Shown piece by piece: positions 9,899 through 17,228 of a DNA stretch of 64,000 nucleotides. Source of the DNA: Blautia coccoides (GTDB lineage Bacteria > Bacillota > Clostridia > Lachnospirales > Lachnospiraceae); contig NZ_CP136422.1 of NCBI RefSeq assembly GCF_034355335.1, positions 2,452,501 through 2,516,500 on the forward strand. The letters are read 5' to 3'. The stretch's first letter is position 1, and each line of letters begins with the position of its first letter. The position numbers and the translations under genes are program-made. The notes under the pieces are model-generated. The model saw only the letters and a list, made by a program, of their open reading frames with translations. It had not been told where the DNA came from and did no database searches.

Positions 9899-10621
9899 CT
9901 ATTGTTTTGTTACAAAGCGATGATAAATATACTGGTTTGCCTCGATCTCCTGGCTGTCGTCAAGAGGTGACAATTCGGCTTTCCCATATTTGCGCTCCAG
10001 AGCGTTTGCGATTAAGTGATCACAGATATGGGGATTTTTGGGGAGAAGGGGGCCGTGAAGGTAGGTGCCGACTACATTTTTATATAGGACACCCTCTGCC
10101 TTGTCCTCGCCATTATTGCCGTTGCCGTAGAGGACTTTTCCGAAAGGCTCATTGTCTCCGATATAGGTGCGCCCGCCATGATTTTCAAAGCCCACAATGG
10201 GAAGGTCAAATTTATGGTTTTCCAGTACAATGTTGTCGATCAGACGAGGACTGCCCTGCTCTGTATACAGATCCACAAGGGAGAGTCCCTCAATACGGCC
10301 GTCGTCGGTGTCATAATAATGTCCCAGGAGCTGATAGCCGCCGCAGACGGCAATCACCACGCCGTTGTCCTCCACATAATCCCTGAAGTCTTTTTGGATA
10401 CTGCGAAGCTTGTCACAGACCAGCATCTGCTCCCGGTCGGAACCTCCGCCCAGAAGAACTATGTCCAGGGCAGAAAAATCAATCCTGTCCTCAAGCTGGA
10501 ATTCCACAGTCTCGGCTTCAATGCCTCTCCATTGACAGCGCTTCATCATGCATTGAATATTTCCCCTGTCTCCGTATAGGTTCAGAAGGTCAGGATATAA
10601 ATGTCCGATAGTGATTTTCAT
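9899..10621 (-). CDS. gatD: Lipid II isoglutaminyl synthase, glutamine amidotransferase subunit GatD
   Basis: A 240-residue class I (triad) glutaminase-like protein of the CobB/CobQ type. The nucleophile Cys93 sits in AVCGGYQLLG and the catalytic His189 in GTYLHGPLLPKNP. GatD supplies ammonia to MurT, which amidates the D-glutamate of the peptidoglycan stem on lipid II. The start overlaps the last base of the murT stop (TAATG), as expected for a stoichiometric complex. The length and motifs fit the family, with no anomalies. Confidence 0.95.
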   Translation of the reverse strand: MKITIGHLYPDLLNLYGDRGNIQCMMKRCQWRGIEAETVEFQLEDRIDFSALDIVLLGGGSDREQMLVCDKLRSIQKDFRDYVEDNGVVIAVCGGYQLLGHYYDTDDGRIEGLSLVDLYTEQGSPRLIDNIVLENHKFDLPIVGFENHGGRTYIGDNEPFGKVLYGNGNNGEDKAEGVLYKNVVGTYLHGPLLPKNPHICDHLIANALERKYGKAELSPLDDSQEIEANQYIYHRFVTKQ

Positions 10622-11958
10622 TATTTTCTGCCCTCCATTTTCTTCAGAATATTATGGGTTGTATAAAGACCCGTGTAGTTTACCAGCAGATACAGGTTTT
10701 TTGTTCCGCTCTCGATTCTGGACCGGATGGCTTTTTCGATATCAGGCTCCAGAGTGGAGGGGATATCCACATATTTCAGGCGGAGGCGCATATCCTGACA
10801 GCGGATGCCGCTGACAGTGATGGAAGCAGCATTGGCATCCCTAAGCCTGTCAAAATCCACATCCCAAAGCCAGGAGACATCTGTGCCGTCCTGACTGTTG
10901 TCATTGATCAGAATTATGATATCTTTGGCGGCGGTGTCTGTCATGACTGCTCCGATATTCTGATTAAAACCAGCCGGATTTTTAGCCAGGTTGAGCATGA
11001 TCCTGGTTCCGTTGATCTCAAAAAGTTCGTTTCTTCCAAACTGAGGCGTATAGTCCCCCAGAATCCTGTTGAAGCTGTCAAGAGGAATACCGGCCAGGGA
11101 TGCGGCGCCGTAGACGGCCAGTATATTATAGATATTATAAAAACCACGGTAATTGGCTTTTATATGGAAGTCATCCACATCAAAGGACAGGCCGTCCGAC
11201 ATATCGATATGGCTGCCGTCAAACTGAGGAGCCGGGCGGGAGAATCCGCATTTGGGACAGTAATAATCTCCCAGCTGGCTGTAGTGATAGAACTTGTATT
11301 CCATCTTTTCCCCGCAGCGTTTGCAGAAACGGCCCTCGCGGATCTCCTTGGAGTCCTGTTCTTTATATACCTGTTCACTGATGCCGTAGGTGGTGTATGC
11401 ATTCTCATTATCCATAGCCAGAAAGGTAGACAAGGAGTCATCCGCATTGACTAAGAGCTTCATATCAGGTGCCATTTTCATAGCACGGGACAGAAGATTC
11501 ATGGTGGTATCTATCTCCCCGTACCTGTCAAGCTGATCACGGAACAGATTGGTGAGCACCATATAGTCAGGTTTGAAGTGAGGAAATACGCGGACAGTGG
11601 ATGCTTCATCAATCTCAATACATGCATAATCCGCATCTAAATGTCCGTTGGCCCGGGCGTTCAGGACAAAGGCAGAGACAACTCCGTTCAGCATGTTGGA
11701 GCCGGTGCGGTTGCATACGACCCTGCATTTGTCTGCCTCCAGTACAGAGGCCAGCAGATTGTTGGTAGTAGTTTTGCCATTGGTGCCGCAGACAACAAAA
11801 ATGTCTTTTCTGACCTCACCTGCCAGTTCTTTTAAGATTGGCGGATAGATGGACAGCGCTATTTTTCCGGCCAGTGTCACACCCTGTCTGCCCGTGATCT
11901 GACAGGCTGTCTTTATGAATTTGGCGCTCCATACAGCAAAAAGTCTTCTTATATTCAT
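10621..11958 (-). CDS. murT: Lipid II isoglutaminyl synthase, Mur ligase-like subunit MurT
   Basis: A 445-residue Mur-ligase-like protein. The P-loop GTNGKTT is near residues 58-64. A Cys4 zinc ribbon typical of MurT interrupts the central domain (CKRCG, then CPKCG about 20 residues later), and the C-terminal DUF1727 segment is present. With GatD it converts the alpha-carboxyl of lipid II D-Glu to isoglutamine in the cytoplasm. The ATG at 11958 is taken as the start, with AAAGGA ten bases upstream; a TTG two codons earlier is possible. It forms a two-gene operon with gatD. Confidence 0.95.
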   Translation of the reverse strand: MNIRRLFAVWSAKFIKTACQITGRQGVTLAGKIALSIYPPILKELAGEVRKDIFVVCGTNGKTTTNNLLASVLEADKCRVVCNRTGSNMLNGVVSAFVLNARANGHLDADYACIEIDEASTVRVFPHFKPDYMVLTNLFRDQLDRYGEIDTTMNLLSRAMKMAPDMKLLVNADDSLSTFLAMDNENAYTTYGISEQVYKEQDSKEIREGRFCKRCGEKMEYKFYHYSQLGDYYCPKCGFSRPAPQFDGSHIDMSDGLSFDVDDFHIKANYRGFYNIYNILAVYGAASLAGIPLDSFNRILGDYTPQFGRNELFEINGTRIMLNLAKNPAGFNQNIGAVMTDTAAKDIIILINDNSQDGTDVSWLWDVDFDRLRDANAASITVSGIRCQDMRLRLKYVDIPSTLEPDIEKAIRSRIESGTKNLYLLVNYTGLYTTHNILKKMEGRK

Positions 11959-12082
11959 ATACAAAAGTTCCTTTGTTTTTATTTGCGGTTTTTTCAGCCG
12001 CAGTCAGGATTTCCAGATCCCCCATTTATTATACATAAAGTGAGGAAAGAGTACAAGCGGCATTCTGAATAGAAAAGATCCT

Positions 12083-12196
12083 CTGCTGTATTTGGCTCCA
12101 ATTCGGTCACCGCAGCTTGCTGCGCCTCCCTCATCGGAGTCAAATCTTCCGCAATATGTGACGCACAGCCTGCCAAAAGGGATTTTCGGACAAACT
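12083..12196. repeat. MITE-like structured intergenic element, copy 1
   Basis: Similar to the 48475-48621 element over about 100 bases, with a shared core CCAATTCGGTCA...CGCCTCCCTCATC. It contains a 9-bp outer stem (12091-12099 with 12136-12144, one G-T pair) and an inner hairpin CGCAGC-TT-GCTGCG (12111-12124). Both stems differ from the second copy by compensating changes. It has 15 extra bases near 12145 and ends against the stop codon of the small gene at 12197. The remaining bases 11959-12082 show no gene. Confidence 0.75.
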
Positions 12197-12334
12197 TTAG
12201 TCTTTTAAAAGTCCCATTTCTTTTGCTTTTTTAATAATGTTTTCCAGGACGATATCCTTGTACTTGTCACAGTTTTCAATGAATTTTTTCTCGTCGTATT
12301 CTGATGAATACTTGGGCTCTTCATGATTTGTCAT
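12197..12334 (-). CDS. Small charged protein, 45 residues
   Basis: MTNHEEPKYSSEYDEKKF begins this 45-residue product; the second half is helical and lysine/glutamate-rich (NIIKKAKEMGLLKD). CCTCC on the plus strand gives a GGAGG site eight bases before the ATG. A good promoter lies directly upstream, and the palindrome inside it is shared with the divergent XRE regulator. The clean start signals and codon use argue that it is real. The role is unknown; an antitoxin-like or regulator-partner protein is possible. Confidence 0.7.
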   Translation of the reverse strand: MTNHEEPKYSSEYDEKKFIENCDKYKDIVLENIIKKAKEMGLLKD

Positions 12335-12366
12335 AAAATATTCCTCCATTCCGTTCTTTTGTTTTA

Positions 12367-12420
12367 AATATACTCAATATTTTGAGTATAGTCAAGAGAT
12401 TGAGTATGATACTATTCAAT
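12367..12420 (-). promoter_or_regulatory. Promoter filled by a palindromic operator, plus a second operator
   Basis: On the minus strand TTGACT (12395-12390) and TATATT (12372-12367) are 17 bases apart and drive the 45-residue gene. The spacer is occupied by a 22-bp palindrome with perfect 9-base arms (TATACTCAA/TTGAGTATA, 12369-12390). A second palindrome built on the same TTGAGTA half-site covers 12399-12420. A TGTTTACA/TGTAAACA inverted repeat (about 12440-12475) lies in the leader of the divergent gene. Confidence 0.75.
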
Positions 12421-12500
12421 AAATGCACTGTATAGTTACTGTTTACATAGCTGTGCTTTAGCAGGGCTGTAAACAGCAGCACTGAATAGGAGAAGTGTAC

Positions 12501-12695
12501 ATGATAAGTTACAAACCATTTTATGAAACGCTGTTCAGAAGAAATTTCACAGAGTATCAATTGATCCATCACCATGGTATCTCAGCAAACACCCTGCACA
12601 GGATTAAAAAGGGCGAAGCGATTACCACAAAGACCATTGATACACTGTGCGATATCTTAAATTGTGAGGTTCAGGATATTATCCTTCATATTTGA
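12501..12695 (+). CDS. XRE-family helix-turn-helix regulator, 64 residues
   Basis: A compact Cro/C1-type DNA-binding protein. Residues about 17-55 give the XRE fold (YQLIHHHGISANTLHRIKKG, then ITTKTIDTLCDILNCEVQDI), with no additional domain. The ATG at 12501 has AGGAG eight bases upstream; the in-frame GTG two codons earlier is less well placed. It is divergent from the 45-residue gene across TTGAGTA palindromes, which it probably binds as a dimer. It is followed by a hairpin terminator. Confidence 0.88.
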   Translation: MISYKPFYETLFRRNFTEYQLIHHHGISANTLHRIKKGEAITTKTIDTLCDILNCEVQDIILHI

Positions 12696-12762
12696 CGAGT
12701 GGGTGATTGGTCTCATATGAAACAGAACAGCGTGTTAAGGAGCAGCAAAACGGGGGAGATAA

Positions 12763-12802
12763 AAAAAGAGAAACACAGCTTTATAGGCGTGTTTCTCTTT
12801 TT
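12763..12802. terminator. Bidirectional terminator
   Basis: A 14-bp perfect stem (12763-12776 with 12789-12802), AAAAAGAGAAACAC/GTGTTTCTCTTTTT, stands between the convergent XRE and MraY-type genes. Confidence 0.85.
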
Positions 12803-12806
12803 ACTA

Positions 12807-13757
12807 TTATTTTACCAGCATGTAGGCAGCCACTGCCAGGATCACTTGTATGATCAAAAAACGGGCAACGACCTGTGTATCTGACCAGCCGCATTTTTTT
12901 CTCACATGGTCATGGATGGGAGTTCTTGTATTTTTTAAAATAGAGATTTTTAAAAATCTTTTCAGGAATAATTTCACAAGACCCAGTCCGCCGTCAATGA
13001 TCAGCACACCCGCCAGCAGGATGTAAATGATGGGATGCTGGGATTTGATGGCGATCACTGCAATATAAAAGCCCAAAGCCCTGGAGCCGGCATCTCCCAT
13101 GAGCATACTGCTGGGAGAGGAATTAAAATACAGGTATGCCAGCAGGACTGCGGCGAAAAGGAAATTGGCGATCACATAAGTACCCAGAGTCTCTTTAAAG
13201 ATCAGGCCAAAGGACAGCATGACGATCACGCAGAGGCTGGCGCACAGCCCGTCCACACCATCGGTACAGTTGGTCACATTGATAGAGACCCAGAAAAGGA
13301 TAATGCCCAGTATAGCATAGACTGCCTTTGGGAGTTCCAGTTCTGTAAAGCCAAGGGAAATGGTGGTGCTGTTATAATTCAGGAAAGTGATAACTGCCAC
13401 GGCTGATATGATAAAATCGATCAGTCCCTTTTTGTATTCGTTCCACGGTGTCTCGGCAGCGTCGTCCAGGTACCCGCTCAGCATAATACAGAAAAGCAGT
13501 ATAGCGTAGACAATATACTCCTTGTCAAGAGGCATAAAGAGCAGAGTTCCGATGATGAAGCAGACTACAAAGGTCAGCCCGACACCTCTTGTTTTGCCTT
13601 TTGAAAGCGCGCCGTTTAAGGCAAAATCACGCCCCTGGTCACTGGGCAGAAACGAAAACGGGTGCTTCAGCGCAAAAAATGTGATGAGAAAAGTAATGAT
13701 GATTCCCAGCATCACGATCTGTTTTGTGTCTAAGTATTGATTCAGTAAATAGTACAT
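12807..13757 (-). CDS. MraY-type phospho-MurNAc-pentapeptide/glycosyl-1-phosphate transferase
   Basis: A 316-residue polytopic membrane enzyme with about ten hydrophobic segments. The polyprenyl-phosphate glycosyl-1-P transferase motifs are present: SGYLDDA, NCTDGVDGL and MGDAGSRALG. The late histidine motif reads PIHDHVRKKCGW where canonical MraY has HHH, and the chromosomal context is not the dcw cluster. It may therefore be the housekeeping MraY relocated or a paralog handling a related substrate. The ribosome binding site is weak: GGAGG lies about 28 bases from the ATG. Confidence 0.82.
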   Translation of the reverse strand: MYYLLNQYLDTKQIVMLGIIITFLITFFALKHPFSFLPSDQGRDFALNGALSKGKTRGVGLTFVVCFIIGTLLFMPLDKEYIVYAILLFCIMLSGYLDDAAETPWNEYKKGLIDFIISAVAVITFLNYNSTTISLGFTELELPKAVYAILGIILFWVSINVTNCTDGVDGLCASLCVIVMLSFGLIFKETLGTYVIANFLFAAVLLAYLYFNSSPSSMLMGDAGSRALGFYIAVIAIKSQHPIIYILLAGVLIIDGGLGLVKLFLKRFLKISILKNTRTPIHDHVRKKCGWSDTQVVARFLIIQVILAVAAYMLVK

Positions 13758-13854
13758 ATGATTTCTTTTGCTTTACAGCAATCCTCCTTCTTTGTTTTAA
13801 AACACTTTTAGTATACCACATTCAGAAAAGAGGGGAAACGATATTTTGAACAAA

Positions 13855-13900
13855 AAACCGGCTGTGCAGCACAGATTTCTCTGCGTGTCACAGCCGGTTT
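13855..13900 (-). terminator. Terminator of the small-protein operon
   Basis: AAACCGGCTGTG (13855-13866) pairs with CACAGCCGGTTT (13889-13900). On the minus strand the stem is followed by TTTTTG, ending the two-gene unit that begins at 14254. Confidence 0.85.
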
Positions 13901-13915
13901 CAGAAGCAGCGCGTC

Positions 13916-14095
13916 TCAGGGGCGGAACATGGATTCCACATACTCCCGCATCTCATGACGGGAATTTACCTGTCTGGCTTTATCTACCAGAGGCTTCTGT
14001 TCAGACTTGGAAAGCTTGGCAAAATGATTCAGGACATCTGAATGCATTGCCAGTTCCATGGTGAAGCCGATGGGAAGTTCTTCGTTGTCAATCAT
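13916..14095 (-). CDS. Small helical protein, 59 residues
   Basis: The product begins MIDNEELPIGFTMELAMHSD and continues as two or three amphipathic helices (VLNHFAKLSKSEQKPLVDKA, then SRHEMREYVESM). AGGTGA is correctly spaced before the ATG. It lies 21 bases after another small gene and before a strong terminator, so the pair forms an operon. No family is named with confidence; the helical pattern faintly resembles the C-terminal part of YdeI/OmdA proteins. Confidence 0.75.
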   Translation of the reverse strand: MIDNEELPIGFTMELAMHSDVLNHFAKLSKSEQKPLVDKARQVNSRHEMREYVESMFRP

Positions 14096-14116
14096 TAGAG
14101 ATCACCTCGCTTCCTG

Positions 14117-14254
14117 TCAGCCCTCACCGCCGGGACCGTCTTTACGCGGCACTTCGTCGGGGATCACGTCAGTGGCGTTTGACTCCCTGGGCAGGTCGAT
14201 TTCAGGAATGTTTCCGTCATCATAATCGCTTTTGTAAGGTTTTTCATTTAACAT
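14117..14254 (-). CDS. Small acidic, probably disordered protein, 45 residues
   Basis: MLNEKPYKSDYDDGNIPEID opens a 45-residue chain rich in Asp, Glu, Pro and Gly, ending RKDGPGGEG. GAGGAA precedes the ATG at 14254. An upstream in-frame extension exists but has no start signals. A sigma-G/F-like promoter lies 60 bases upstream on the same strand, so spore or forespore expression is possible. The function is unknown, and it is not a recognisable alpha/beta SASP. Confidence 0.68.
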   Translation of the reverse strand: MLNEKPYKSDYDDGNIPEIDLPRESNATDVIPDEVPRKDGPGGEG

Positions 14255-14313
14255 GGCAGTTTCCTCACTTTTTTTCTTGTGTTGAGTCACAGCAGTTGCC
14301 TGCGCTGCATGAT

Positions 14314-14342
14314 TAGTATGCGGAGAAAAAAATTTTCTATTC
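14314..14342 (-). promoter_or_regulatory. Candidate forespore (sigma-G/F-like) promoter
   Basis: On the minus strand GAATA (14342-14338) is followed after 17 bases by CATACTA (14320-14314). This matches the remembered sigma-G consensus (GMATA, CATNMTA) and is placed just upstream of the 45- and 59-residue genes. No sigma-A promoter of similar quality is seen there. Confidence 0.45.
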
Positions 14343-14524
14343 TGTGTGACACCTTTTGACGATTTTCGGCGTCTAATATATGGATGGTTCATTCCCAGCA
14401 GAATTCTGCGGCAGGATAGAATATGAAGAAAATATTTCACATACACTAAAAGGAGTTGAAAGTGTGACAAAAGCTTTAAATTTTTTTAAGGATTGATTTA
14501 TATTTATCCGGTTGTAGAATTTTG

Positions 14525-14533
14525 TGTTATAAT
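14525..14533 (+). promoter_or_regulatory. Extended -10 promoter for the L,D-transpeptidase gene
   Basis: TGTTATAAT (14525-14533) is a perfect extended -10 element with only a weak -35. It lies about 105 bases before the start codon; the GC-rich leader between (14560-14620) could fold. Confidence 0.55.
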
Positions 14534-14638
14534 AGACAAGTATTCGCGTTTATGTCGAATATAGGCGGCTGCGGCCTGAGAAATCAAGTGAATACGGCTG
14601 CAGTTCCGACAGAAATGTAATATCGGGGAGCAAATTAG

Positions 14639-16315
14639 ATGAAGAAAAAGACACAGCATAAGAAGACGCAGCAGGCAGAGAATAAGGCGAAGGTTGCTGT
14701 CCGGCAAGGGGAGACAGAACAGACACGGCCTAAATCAGAGATGGAGGCCAAAATTGACTCTGCCATGGAGAAAATTATCCAGGATACCATAGGGAGCCAG
14801 GAAGAAGCGGCTGCATATCAGGAACCGGATAAAAAAGCTGAGAAAAAGCAGAAAAAAGCGGCCAAAAAAGAAATAAGGGTTGAGGAAAAGAAGGGTAAAA
14901 GGACCGGAATCAAGATCGCACTGGGCATTACAGGAGCTGTGGTTATACTGGCAGCTGCCGGCTACGGCGCAGGTGCTTACTATTATAGAGATAAATTTTT
15001 TAAGGGAACCACTATCAACCATATGGCCTGCGGGAATATGACCGTGGAGCAGGCAGAAGACATGATTCGGGAAAAGGTGGAGGACTATTCCATCCAGGTG
15101 CAGTTCAGGAATGACCAGACAAGAGAAATCAAGGGACAGGATATCCGTTATGCCTATGTCAGCGACGGCAGTGTACAGAAGCTTTTGGATGACCAGAATC
15201 CATTTACATGGATCAAGGGATATTTCAAGGGAATGGATCATGAGACGGAGGAGAACATACAGTACGACAAGGAAGCGTTAAATGCACAGCTTAAGTCCTT
15301 TGACTGCATGCAGGCTGAGAGTATGGAAGCGCCGACGGATGCGTACATTGCATTTCAGGAAAACCAGTTTGTCATTGTAGATGAGACGGCGGGCACAACC
15401 GTGCAGGAGGACGTTATGTTCTCTGCTTTGGAGGCAGCAGTGGCGGGCAGCCAGGAATCCGTCTCCGCCGAAGAAGCGGGTGCCTATGCGGCCCCGGCTG
15501 TTACAAAAGAAGACCCCACATTGATCCATCAGCGGGATGTGTGGAATTCCTGCGCTGCGGTGACAATTACCTATACCTTCGGAGACAAGACAGAAGTGCT
15601 GGACGGTATGACGGTGAAGGAATGGATGACATACGACGAAAATGGAAATTATGTTGATGATCCGGCAACTCTGGAGGCAAGAGTGACAGAGTTTGTAGCC
15701 TGGCTTGCCGAGAATTATGACACAGTAGGCAGGGACAGGACTATCACAAGTACAGCCACAGGGGAACCCATCACTGTCTCAGGAGGCAATTACGGTTTCC
15801 AGATCAATCAGCTAAAGGAAAAGGCACAGCTTTTGGAGGACATAGCCAACCATGCAGTGACTGTCCGAGAGCCTGTATATTCTAAAACAGGTGTGGTATA
15901 CGGGGAGAATGATATCGGCCAAACTTATGTGGAAATAGACCTGACAAGCCAGCATCTGTGGTTTTACAAGGATGGGGCGCTGCTTATGGATACTGATTTT
16001 GTGTCCGGTACTTACGTGATGAGAGACAGAAGGACACCGGGCGGTGTGTATTCTCTTATGTATAAACAGACAAATCAGGTGCTGAGAGGGCGCAAACTGG
16101 AGGACGGCACTTATGAGTATGAACAGCCTGTCAAATACTGGATGCCCTTTAACGGCGGAATCGGCCTGCATGATGCCAACTGGAGATACAGCTTTGGAGG
16201 TTCGATCTACAAGACAAATGGTTCTCACGGATGTATCAACCTTCCCACCGCTTCAGCCACAACTATATATGAAAATATAGAGGCAGGCTGTCCTGTTGTA
16301 TGTTTCTACAGGTAG
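14639..16315 (+). CDS. L,D-transpeptidase with PG-binding domain, membrane-anchored
   Basis: A 558-residue protein. Residues 1-90 are a long lysine/glutamate-rich cytoplasmic tail. A single membrane segment follows (about 97-118, IALGITGAVVILAAAGYGAG), then an extracytoplasmic region with PG_binding_4-like sequence. A YkuD catalytic domain closes the protein, with the motif SHGCINLPTA near residue 535 (Cys nucleophile) and the upstream HxxNW-like GLHDANWR. It would make 3-3 peptidoglycan cross-links outside the membrane. The start has GGGGAG 9-10 bases upstream. The charged tail is unusually long. Confidence 0.92.
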   Translation: MKKKTQHKKTQQAENKAKVAVRQGETEQTRPKSEMEAKIDSAMEKIIQDTIGSQEEAAAYQEPDKKAEKKQKKAAKKEIRVEEKKGKRTGIKIALGITGAVVILAAAGYGAGAYYYRDKFFKGTTINHMACGNMTVEQAEDMIREKVEDYSIQVQFRNDQTREIKGQDIRYAYVSDGSVQKLLDDQNPFTWIKGYFKGMDHETEENIQYDKEALNAQLKSFDCMQAESMEAPTDAYIAFQENQFVIVDETAGTTVQEDVMFSALEAAVAGSQESVSAEEAGAYAAPAVTKEDPTLIHQRDVWNSCAAVTITYTFGDKTEVLDGMTVKEWMTYDENGNYVDDPATLEARVTEFVAWLAENYDTVGRDRTITSTATGEPITVSGGNYGFQINQLKEKAQLLEDIANHAVTVREPVYSKTGVVYGENDIGQTYVEIDLTSQHLWFYKDGALLMDTDFVSGTYVMRDRRTPGGVYSLMYKQTNQVLRGRKLEDGTYEYEQPVKYWMPFNGGIGLHDANWRYSFGGSIYKTNGSHGCINLPTASATTIYENIEAGCPVVCFYR

Positions 16316-16449
16316 GGTTACCAAAAATTACAGTCTGGCGCGTGGCTGCCTCGGGATTGCTTTGCAAACGCAGGCAGCACCTCGCGGAATAATATATGTG
16401 AACAGTAACGAACTGTTACCAGGCAGATGCCGACAAGTTACATTAGGGC
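16316..16449. other. Intergenic sequence with inverted repeats
   Basis: No gene. It contains CTGCCT...AGGCAG (about 16347-16376) and AACAGT-AACG-AACTGTT inverted repeats (about 16399-16418). The first may terminate L,D-transpeptidase transcription, though there is no T run. Confidence 0.4.
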
Positions 16450-16478
16450 TTGCAGGAGACAGGGGAATGTGCTAAGAT
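16450..16478 (+). promoter_or_regulatory. Promoter of glpP
   Basis: TTGCAG (16450-16455), a 17-base spacer, and TAAGAT (16473-16478). Transcription would begin near 16485, just upstream of the leader hairpin. Confidence 0.6.
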
Positions 16479-16484
16479 ATAACA

Positions 16485-16541
16485 AGAGACAGGAGACAAG
16501 AGGATAAAGCCGTATCACGGCTTTGTTGTCTTGTCTTTTTA
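16485..16541 (+). promoter_or_regulatory. glpP: glpP leader with GlpP-type conditional terminator
   Basis: AGACAAG (16494-16500) pairs with CTTGTCT (16530-16536), and AAAGCCG (16506-16512) with CGGCTTT (16518-16524). The two stems are separated by an AGGAT/GTTGT internal loop and the hairpin ends in TTTTT. The architecture and the AGACAA...GGAY text recur before the next gene block at 17229. A terminator between promoter and gene implies antitermination; GlpP, encoded next, is the natural candidate, which would be autoregulation. Confidence 0.72.
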
Positions 16542-16586
16542 AGATTAAATAGTTTACTAGTTTACAGTACAGAAATGGAGCGTCTC

Positions 16587-17156
16587 ATGAAACAACAGGA
16601 AATTTTAGAACAATTTGAGGACTGCCCTGTAGTGGCGGCCATCAAGGACGAACAGGGACTGAAAAAATGCCTGGGATCGGATATCGAGATCGTCTTTGTG
16701 CTTTACGGGGACATCTGCAGTATCGGTGATATTGTGAGGCGCCTGAAAGAGAGGGGCAAGACTGTTCTGGTACATATTGACCTCATTGGGGGTCTGAGCA
16801 GCCGGGAGGTTGCCGTTGATTTTTTGAAAAGCACCACAGAGGCGGACGGTGTGATCTCCACCAAGCCCGGGATCATCAAACAGGCAAAAGAGCTGGGACT
16901 GTTTGCGGTCATGCGCTTTTTTGTCATTGATTCCATAGCTTTTGAAAGCATTAGAAGGCAGACGGAGAGTGTTCACCCGGATATGATCGAAGTGCTTCCG
17001 GGGGTCATGCCGAAGATCATTGCCAGAATCTGCACGCACAGCAGAACACCTGTCATAGCAGGAGGGCTGATCGCAGACAAGGAGGATATCATGGCAGCGC
17101 TCAGCGCCGGAGCCGTGTGTATATCCACCACCAACCAGGAAGTCTGGTTTATGTAG
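16587..17156 (+). CDS. glpP: Glycerol-3-phosphate responsive antiterminator GlpP
   Basis: A 189-residue protein with the GlpP pattern: CPVVAAIKDEQGL near the start, then VFVLYGDICSIGDIV, VHIDLIGGLSSREVAVDFL, ADGVISTKP, FFVIDSIAFES, EVLPGVMPK and PVIAGGLIADKEDI. It has a TIM-barrel-like fold. In Bacillus, GlpP with glycerol-3-phosphate binds leader RNA and prevents termination before glp genes. Terminator-bearing leaders occur both before this gene and after it. The ATG at 16587 has GGAG six bases upstream; an ATG at 16575 lacks one. Confidence 0.93.
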   Translation: MKQQEILEQFEDCPVVAAIKDEQGLKKCLGSDIEIVFVLYGDICSIGDIVRRLKERGKTVLVHIDLIGGLSSREVAVDFLKSTTEADGVISTKPGIIKQAKELGLFAVMRFFVIDSIAFESIRRQTESVHPDMIEVLPGVMPKIIARICTHSRTPVIAGGLIADKEDIMAALSAGAVCISTTNQEVWFM

Positions 17157-17159
17157 GGG

Positions 17160-17200
17160 CAGTACCTGTTCAGCCGGTCTGCACATTTACCGGGCTGACT
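17160..17200 (+). repeat. Dispersed ~40-bp intergenic repeat, copy 1
   Basis: Matches the reverse complement of 55031-55069 and 31252-31291 around the core GTTCAG..GGTCTGC.CATTTAC.GGGCTGAC. The copies share a central potential hairpin. It follows the glpP stop codon directly. Confidence 0.65.
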
Positions 17201-17228
17201 CAAAAATAAATAGATAACGCTGGAGAAC

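Noticed and set aside
10654..11454. A 266-codon plus-strand frame over murT
   Set aside because: It is antisense to a confidently identified murT with complete motifs.
16399..16420. AACAGT/ACTGTT hairpin considered as a terminator of the L,D-transpeptidase gene
   Set aside because: The stem is short and no T run follows on either strand; it is left as an unassigned inverted repeat.
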